From Telopea speciosissima (lineage: Eukaryota; Streptophyta; Magnoliopsida; Proteales; Proteaceae): a DNA stretch of 64,000 bases. The notes beneath the pieces were generated by a model. It was not told where the DNA came from. It did not search any database and was given only the letters and a program-made list of their open reading frames with translations. Below, piece after piece: positions 57,401 to 64,000 of the stretch. The translations under genes and the position numbers were made by a program. The first letter of the stretch is position 1, and each line of letters starts with the position of its first letter. Location: the NCBI RefSeq assembly GCF_018873765.1, contig NC_057921.1, positions 67,197,557-67,261,556 on the forward strand. Direction: 5' to 3'.

Positions 57401-59953
57401 TTGGGTTTCTTAGTTCCTAAACCAATGAAGATGTATTGTGATAATCAAGCTGCAATTTATATTGCTAGTAGTCCAGTCTTTCATGAGAGGACTAAGCATA
57501 TTGAGGTTGATTGTCAATTTGTGAGGAATGTGATTATGCAAATGATTATTTCAACTCCGGCAATCAACTTGGTGATATGTTTACAAAGGTACTGTTTGTA
57601 CCATTTCTTGATGGTTGTTCTAAGCTGGGTATGGGAGATATATGTACTCCAATTTGAGGGGGAGTGTTAGAGTATGTGTGTGTGTGTGTGTGTCTCGGTT
57701 GGAGGTATGTGGGGGTCCATGGACCTCTATACCGTGGGATTATAGTTTGTCTAAGTAGTTTAGGTTCGACCGTTTCTTCCTTTCCTATTGTAACTAGACT
57801 TAGTTGCCAATTATGATTATACTTTACGCTTAGCTAGCTAAGGGTTATAGTTCCATTATGTAATCATTCAGTTTTAATATAAATACATTGGCTGGGCAAT
57901 AGATGAGATCAGTATCTATCGCACGATCTTCCTCCATCATCTCAATCTCCCATCTTCTTCTCTCTTCTCTCCCCCTCCGGTTATAGGTTCTGGTTTATTT
58001 AATTCTGTTTTACTTACAATACCATTTCTAGTCTACCTACCTATCATCAAAGTTGAGACCCTGTCCCTCTAGGCAGTCCGTTTCAGGAAGACATCTTAGA
58101 TCAGCTCAAAAAGAAAAATTCCTTCTGAGAAGGATATTTGATACAAATTCTCAATCAAGTAAGTAAAGAAAACATCGACAGTATGGTAAGCTTTTCCCCA
58201 AGCTTAACATAATGCAAGATCTCAATGACCAGATTTTGTAGAGATTAAAACCAGGGTTTCATTGAGATGATTTTTTCACTAAGATTCTTTTTAAGTCCTT
58301 CAGATCCAAGTTTGTAGTCTACACAAAAATAATTCCATCTGGCTAGGAGAAAAAGGAAGAACATTGGTTACTGAACTGAGAAACCAGTAACGAATAAGGA
58401 AATCAAGGTTTAGGGTATGAATTGAATTAGGGTTAGTGAAACAATGTTGGCTGAAAGTTTTTTAGCTGGCTAGTCGGAGAATATGGTTTTCCTGACTATT
58501 TTAATTAATACATCCTCACACAACTAGATTCAGCTTCTCCCAATTTCTTCATCCCTAAATCTCAACCCCATCCACATTCCAATGCACCCGGCATGCCACC
58601 AAAGTGATGGACAGCCACCATGGCACCTAGCTGTCGCCTAGCTAGAGGTGACAACGCCAAGGTGTCCTCCGTATATTAATTGCAGACCATATTTTTTGCT
58701 AATTTAACTATATATTTTAAATATTTCATCATATTCCGTAAATTTTGCATAGTTGTTTAGTTATATACTCTATAATTATTATTTTCTTGAGTCTAGGAAC
58801 CTTGACACTCGAGGCAACAAGGCGCCTTGAGCATTAAGGAGTGCCTTGTCACCTCACTGACACTGTGACAACCATGATGCATACGGCATGGCACCAAGGC
58901 GAATGCAATATATCACATTCCAGACCATCTTTTCTAGTTAGTTAGTTATATATCTTAACTCTTGTTATGCAATTACAGGATTCATCACAACACGTGAAAA
59001 ACCCTAAACTTAAGTCAGAATTTTGTTTAAGCTATCCAATCCAATGATAAAAACTAGCATACTTAAAAATCTCCAACCATGTGCCCACTACTAACTAGAC
59101 AGACCAATAATCTACAGTTATGTCCATGAACCCACCACAAGTCAATAACTACAGTTGGGTGACTCTATGCTCAAAGTGTGAACAGCCAATGTGAAGAGAA
59201 AAGGGGGCAAAGGGATTGTATATATTAAACTTTGGGAGGGTGATGCACTATTAAAGCGAGCAATCAGTAGTTTGAAGCTTCAGTAAGAAAGCTGTAATTG
59301 CAGTTTCTATTATTCAGCATCAGGATTTCCGAGGAACAAGCGAGAGAATATTAAAAAACTCGGCAACAATCCTCTAAACAAAATTACTGTTCCCCTTCAT
59401 AAAATTAGACCAAGAAATAGAAGTATTGCAAGCCAATAATTACAAGTCTTGAACGAACCTTGTGATAAAGAGCTTTCCACGCGTTATCATCATTGGCAGC
59501 CCTCCGCATGGATGAATTTGTCATAGAAAGACGGCATAGACTCGGATAATCCAAGTAACTCAGCGCGTGGGTTGTGATCTCTGGAACTAACTGCTCCATC
59601 ATTGAAGCCCCGGACTGTCTCTCAGCCCCGTCGGCACGCTCAGCCACCACAGGACCTCTATCGTGCATATCTCCGACGTAACCGTTGGCGTAAGGAGAAG
59701 AGAGAAAAGTAGAATTGGAAGCCTCACCACTCCCACCACAAGAACAACTACAACCACAGACTTTCTTGTTCGACGAACTCTGGGTACCGCAACCTCCGTC
59801 GGATTCCTTCAATTTTAACCTCCAGAAAATGCTCAAGGGCGACAATCGAAACGCCCACAAAGCACACAAGCAACAAAATGCAGTAATAGCCGCTGCTATA
59901 TACAAAGCCAAATTTGAAGAACCACCAGATAAAAGAGAGATGATGCTCTCCAT
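48497..59953 (-). CDS. SKIP8: SKIP8-type F-box protein with SnoaL/NTF2-like domain
   Basis: SKIP8 proteins bind SKP1-like ASK proteins and are thought to act as substrate receptors in SCF ubiquitin ligases; the target is unknown. Exons on the - strand at 59953-59459, 55409-55213 and 48752-48497 give 315 residues, with phase 0 and 2 junctions. A hydrophobic segment at about 13-37 ([20 protein letters not shown]) looks like a membrane anchor. A Cys/Ser-rich linker (CGCSCSCGG) follows. The F-box is at about 117-165 ([20 protein letters not shown]). The second and third exons form one SnoaL/NTF2-like fold ([52 protein letters not shown]). Introns are large (4.0 and 6.5 kb) and hold a copia relic and three SINEs. 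Confidence 0.93.
49396..49548 (+). mobile_element. Au-type SINE in SKIP8 intron 2
   Basis: tRNA-like head with GGACCTTGATGCAACGGTTA (A box region) and GTCACAGGTTCAAGTCT (B box), then GGAAACAGCCTCTCTGCAAA, CCCAGACCCCACAATGGCGG and GGGTACGCTCTTT. It is antisense to SKIP8. Confidence 0.88.
52060..52200. repeat. GGCG-rich dispersed repeat
   Basis: Inverted ends AGTTATCAAGGCATCAACAT and, reversed, AGTTACCAAGGCGGGAAAGC enclose repeated ATGGCG and GGTCGC words. It is of the same general kind as 31660-31795. Confidence 0.6.
52595..52655 (-). repeat. Short dispersed repeat also found inverted at 24437-24497
   Basis: Both sites share the word GGCTCCTAGTAG and AGACTACATT in the same order and spacing, in opposite orientation. 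They are probably small remnants of one larger element family. Confidence 0.6.
52655..52792 (+). repeat. Two tandem copies of a 69-bp unit
   Basis: CTCCCTTCACC followed by CCCCATGGGGATGGTCTACC and AGGTTCATA occurs twice, 69 bp apart, inside SKIP8 intron 2. Confidence 0.9.
54094..54260 (+). mobile_element. Au-type SINE, + orientation
   Basis: The head reads GACCTCAGCGCAATGGTAAG (A box) and GGTCACGGGTTTGAGTC (B box). The body reads ACAGCCTCTCCGCAAAGCAG, and the end reads CACTGGGTACGCCTCTTTT. The sequence is well preserved. Confidence 0.92.
54504..54670 (-). mobile_element. Au-type SINE, - orientation
   Basis: Reversed, it reads GGGCCTCGGCACAATGGTAA, then GGTTGTCACGGGTTCGAATC (intact B box), and ends GGGTACGCCCTTTTTT. 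It lies about 245 bp from the + oriented copy. Confidence 0.92.
55916..57995 (+). mobile_element. Internally deleted copia relic in SKIP8 intron 1
   Basis: Two LTR-like repeats (55916-about 56205 and 57665-about 57995) share long stretches such as CTTAGCTAGCTAAG and GTATCTATCGCAC. The interval contains only RT and RNase H remains. A purine tract TTGAGGGGGAG (57655-57664 region) stands before the right LTR. No primer binding site follows the left LTR, and gag, protease and integrase are missing. The right LTR has about 22 bp (near 57790) that the left one lacks. It inserted antisense to SKIP8. Confidence 0.85.
56209..57660 (+). pseudogene. Copia RT and RNase H remnants
   Basis: RT starts at [19 protein letters not shown] and continues with [16 protein letters not shown]. 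It then changes frame and reads [11 protein letters not shown] at about 56715, the catalytic motif region. RNase H-like parts follow: [19 protein letters not shown] at about 57320 and [20 protein letters not shown] at about 57430. Several frameshifts and stops separate them. Confidence 0.88.
58600..58920. repeat. Decayed GGCGCCTTG-type repeat blocks
   Basis: The stretch contains CACCTAGCTGTCGCCTAGCT, AACAAGGCGCCTTGAGC and AGTGCCTTGTCACC. It is like the other GGCG-rich blocks in the window but has no clear ends. Confidence 0.45.
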
Positions 59954-62151
59954 CTATAAGACATCAAAACCTTGCATTGCAGAACATGAAACCCTAGAAA
60001 AGAGAAGAAGATAGGTAATAAAAAGAGGCTTCGGGGGGTTTCATCTAGAAATTAGGGATTTCGAGATTACTTCCTTCTCCGTCTGTCCGGTCTTGTTACA
60101 CTCTTGCTCCGCAGATGGAAAGTACAAATGGTGTTTCGATAAACGTAACCGCTCTTTTTCTGAGTTAAAAGAATTTTTGCATACAACGAAGAAAGGAAAA
60201 GAGAGGGAAAGAGACTCTTAAGTCTTAACTAAAGAGACGCAAATGAGGCCCTGTAACTAATTCCGTATAAAGTTTTTGTGCCAGAAAAAAATCTGTATCA
60301 GATTAAATTACATTCTCCCCCCACCCCACCTAACAACTTAAGGGTATCAATTGGTTGGTTTGAACCGGTTTTGATCTGAAATTGTTTCAACCTGAAACCA
60401 AGTGGTGAAACAATTATTCGGTTTCGATCCGGTTGGTTCATCTTGGTCTAGTTTCGGGTTTAAATACATACATAAGGGAATTCATGGGAAACTGTTGGTT
60501 TTTTTGGGTTTTTGATTTATTATTGGGTTACTATCAGCCCGATCTCGGATTTATATCAGGTTTGATCCGTTTTCATTTATAATCGGTGCATTTGATCAGC
60601 CGGGTACGTTTAAGGTTTTGGTTGGTTTGGTCCAAATTGAATTGGTCGATCATACTTATTTGGGCTGAACTTTGACACCCTTACCTACTCTTCCATAATT
60701 TTATTTTTTTTAACAATTAATAATAGGGCAAAAGGAAATGTACTGTATCATCTCTGTCTATTTCTCTTCTATTCATATGAATTGACTTCGCTACCCTCCT
60801 ATGCATGATACCGTTTTGTCATAATTCATTGGTGTGTTTCCTATGCCACTTGCTCAAGAACCCTCTCCAATAATAATAATGTGTAAAATTAAAATTAAAT
60901 AATCCATTAGAGGTTCATACTAAGGTTTGATAGGATCATCTCTCTCTCTCTCATTGATATAATCTTATCTTAAAATTAAAAAATAAAATACTTTGGATAG
61001 TTGTCATCATGTAGAAATTGTTACATTGCTAAGGAATATGTATGAATAGATTATTATTCTAATTCTATCAAACATTTTATGTTTGTCATTGTCATTTAAG
61101 CTTTATTATGAAATTGTAAAATAGATATCGACTTGAGCGTTTCGCTCAAGTCGAGTAAAAAAAAACCATGGAACTTGGTCAATAGTCATGAAAACTCAGC
61201 TCAAGTTTTTAGAAATGACTAGACTATGTCCATGTCATGTCCAAGTCGGTTCAAGTTTCTTATTGATTCATTGTTTTTGCCCAGGTCATATAAAATTCAC
61301 TTAGGTTTTCTTTTTTCTTCTATTGGGCCATGTAATATTCATAGACCATAAAGTTTGGTGTAAAACTAAATAAAGCACTAGATTTTTTGTTTGTTGTTTT
61401 TAATATCAGTCTTTGTTTTTTTCCTTCTCACATATGAAATAACCATAGCCTCAATCCCTCCTCAGTCAAAAGAAGAGAAGAATGAAAAAAAAAAAAAAAA
61501 AACAAAAAATCTTTTCTCTTATCAAGTTTGACTTGTCTGACTCACCAAGTTCTGAAAAGAGCGAGTCGAATAAAGAAAAAAAAATTGGTTTTCCAATCAT
61601 ATTTGTAACAACTAACAAGTGATTATTATTTTCTAATAATTCAACTGGGGAAGGAATTGCATCCTTTTTTCATATAATCACATATCGGGGGAATCCTTTT
61701 TGAACAAAAAAAAAAAGAGAGAGACAAAAATTGAGAGCAACTAGATAAGGGTTCCACAATATGTGAGATGTTCAGCTGATGTTGATTTTGATAGTAGTTA
61801 TTTACAAACGAAAATTAGTACCCAAAAAAGTTAAAGGAAAAATTCTTGCTCTAAGTAAAGTTGGGGAAATAGAACCAAACAAATATATATAGTAATCAAA
61901 TTATGGTATATGCTCTCTCTCTCTCTTCACATCATAGCTCTAAAATCAATCCAATGGCACACTTCAATTTGCTTACAAGTTCGTAAATTGTTTTCATTGT
62001 CTCGGATGACATCTCTACAAGTGCACAAAGACCATGTAACATTTTTTAATGCCCCTTGTCTTATTCCCAAAAATCATTAAAGTCAAAGATTAAAAAATAA
62101 AAATAAGAACTCTCAAAATTATTTGAAAGTGGGGAAACAGTTTTTTATCCG
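59954..62151. other. Upstream region of SKIP8 and AT-rich spacer
   Basis: The first few hundred bases should hold the SKIP8 leader and promoter (- strand). Further out come a repeat with AACCGGTT words (60340-60660), TC microsatellites (60938-60951 and 61913-61927) and an A run near 61485. No gene is visible. Confidence 0.5.
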
Positions 62152-62281
62152 AGAGTGTGGCCTAGGCTAACACTCTCATGTGTTTATATCTCTCCTCCTC
62201 AAAACAATGGGGCAAAACTGTCTTTTTATATGCGAAGGATAGATATAGACTCATGGGAGTGTTGGCGTAGGCCACACTCCC
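62152..62281. mobile_element. MITE family C, intact copy
   Basis: About 130 bp with 28-bp inverted ends: GAGTGTGGCCTAGGCTAACA at the left and, reversed, GAGTGTGGCCTACGCCAACA at the right. The copy at 46209 is its decayed relative. Confidence 0.87.
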
Positions 62282-62879
62282 CGACAAAGGTTTTTCCCTT
62301 GAAAATGATATACCATTATGTAATTTTCAAGAGTTGTCATGGCTCACACACTTTTCAAGTACACATGAGAAATGACAAGTATTACTACAGAAAATCAAAT
62401 AGATTAAAGTAAAAGGGGAAAAAAAAGATTATACATTATTTTTTATTTGAATAAGAAAATCCCTTTTTAAATCGAGCTGTAAACAAATATTTGCACAAAA
62501 TTATGTTTAGCAAAATTTTTTTGTAATTTCAATCAAATTGAAAGTCTTCTACATTAGCAAATTTGAATTAAAGCGGTGGTCAAGCATCTCTCTTAAATAA
62601 TACAATATCTAAAATTTTATAGTTTGATGCAATATTATATTGTATTTTAGGTTAGAATTAGCAAAACCCTGGTATGTATAATGCGCCATCAAATTTGACA
62701 TGTAGCTTATCTTTGTAAATTTAGTTTTGATAGGAAAAGGTTTTTCGAGCTATCGGGGCAAGGTACGCAGCTCCTCCATATCTATCTCTCTATTTCTCAC
62801 ATTGCTATCCTCTCTTTCCGTTATGTTTGGCTTCATTCTCATAGAACCCTCTCCCTTATTGTATATCTAATAGGGATTT

Positions 62880-63057
62880 TAATCCTCTTCAATTCCTAAA
62901 AATGTGCAGTGCGGCAGTGCTAGGTGGAGATTTTGACACCTAGCATCTCAGAAATCCAATGGTGGATGCTAATGAGAGTGGATCGTTGGATATCCGAGCT
63001 GCCAAGTGTCAACATCTCCACCTAGCACTGCACACTCTTAGGAATTGGAGAAGATTA
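62880..63057. mobile_element. MITE family D
   Basis: About 178 bp with inverted ends TAATCCTCTTCAATTCCTAA and, reversed, TAATCTTCTCCAATTCCTAA. The arms extend over GTGCAGTG and CTAGGTGGAGAT and pair for about 60 bp. Confidence 0.87.
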
Positions 63058-63689
63058 TTTTCCATCCAATAGTCAAAATATCAAATCATCAAACAAGAAG
63101 AAAAAAATAAAAGGTGCACCACAATGAAAAAAAAGGACCATGAATATGTAGAAATATCCTCTGTGCTCCGAAAATTTCTTGTACTTTCTATATTTGTAGC
63201 TTATATCCCTACAACGTCAAGATACTTGTGCAACCTTCTATGTTAATCTTATGTTGTTTCACAAAACAATTAACATGCAATACAACCAAAGTGGTGAACT
63301 AACAAGTTATAATGTTTAATTACCAAAAACAAAAAAAGAACTAACAAGTTATAATATTACTTTTTTGCCCCTTATCTTATATCCATAAGTTATTTAGTGT
63401 TGGGGTAGAAAGGATTTCAAAAGGTTGAAAATCATTAAATGTAGCATTTAATACATATTCTATTTAAAAACCCTTTTTTACCTCTCCATTAAATACTATA
63501 TTAAATAGTTTTTGAAAATAAGACAAGGGATCAAGGAAAAAAAAAGGGTTATAGTTTTGTTGTAACCATTAACCAACCTTGGTTATAGCAAGGTTTTCCA
63601 TGTATACGTGGGTTTCCCACACTGCCAATGTGAGAAGGAATCTGCTTGCCACACCAATGGTTGTATTGAAAAAGATATCAATCAGCTAT

Positions 63690-64000
63690 CTTCCCAATTT
63701 AGAATGTTGGACAACATTCAAGTTGAATCAGATTGTAAAGCTCTCGTGTCGCTATTGACATTTCTATCAAGAGCCCCCTCCCCCTTTCGGCTATCTCCCC
63801 GGTCATCACAGATATACATTGGTTGTCTTCTCTTTTTGAGGATTGTTAACTTATCCACATCTTTAGGGAGCTAAGCAGTGTAGTCGACTCCATACCTAGG
63901 AAGGCTTTGTCTCTAGCGAGCAAGACAGATTGGCCTCTATCCACTACTTGGCTCCAGGAATTATATAATCCGGTTACCTCGGATTTGTTGCTTTCTTCTC
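63690..64000 (+). pseudogene. RNase H-like fragment, broken and cut by the window end
   Basis: The sequence reads IQVESDCKALVSLLT, then after a frame change SPVITDIHWLSSLFEDC, a stop, LIHIFRELSS, VVDSIPRKALSL and WLQELYN. This order is typical of the plant RNase H-like domain found alone or at the end of LINE-type polyproteins. At least one frameshift and one stop are present. The right end lies outside the window. Confidence 0.7.

Noticed and set aside
59715-60014. 99-residue open frame on the + strand
   Set aside because: It lies antisense to the first SKIP8 exon and has no domain of its own.

Overview
The window is nuclear DNA from a flowering plant, probably a woody dicot or an early-diverging lineage. 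The genes have many introns and belong to plant-specific families. The gaps and introns are full of copia elements, tRNA-derived SINEs of the Au type, MITEs and a Mutator-like element. I cannot name the species. All exon borders below come from reading splice sites, reading frame and remembered protein families; no search was run.

Left end (1-8.6 kb): no gene could be supported. A foldback element with arms of about 470 bp was split by a complete copia retrotransposon (1013-6544), which has two 262-bp LTRs and a 5-bp target duplication.

Centre left (8.7-35.7 kb): two genes lie head to tail on the + strand, and both end in an SMC-type hinge module. The first is the 3' two thirds of GMI1 (23 exons, 8672-25562); its N-terminal ATPase part must lie left of the window. 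The second is a complete DMS3 (8 exons, 423 aa, 30138-35748), a subunit of the DDR complex of RNA-directed DNA methylation. Three successive introns in the two hinge regions share position and phase, and three of the four matching exons have identical lengths (115, 192 and 321 nt). Between the genes sits a 2.2-kb Mutator-like element that carries a broken MYB-like gene fragment.

Centre right (38-46 kb, - strand): KELP, a PC4-type transcriptional coactivator (180 aa), and an unnamed, probably plastid-targeted 171-aa protein with a cysteine/glycine motif like half of a DnaJ zinc finger.

Right (48.5-60 kb, - strand): the F-box protein gene SKIP8 (315 aa) has three exons spread over 11.5 kb. Its introns hold three SINEs and an internally deleted copia relic. 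The last 4 kb contains MITEs and, at the edge, a broken RNase H-like fragment.

The GMI1/DMS3 pair points to chromatin and DNA repair functions at one locus. The other genes have no evident shared pathway with them.
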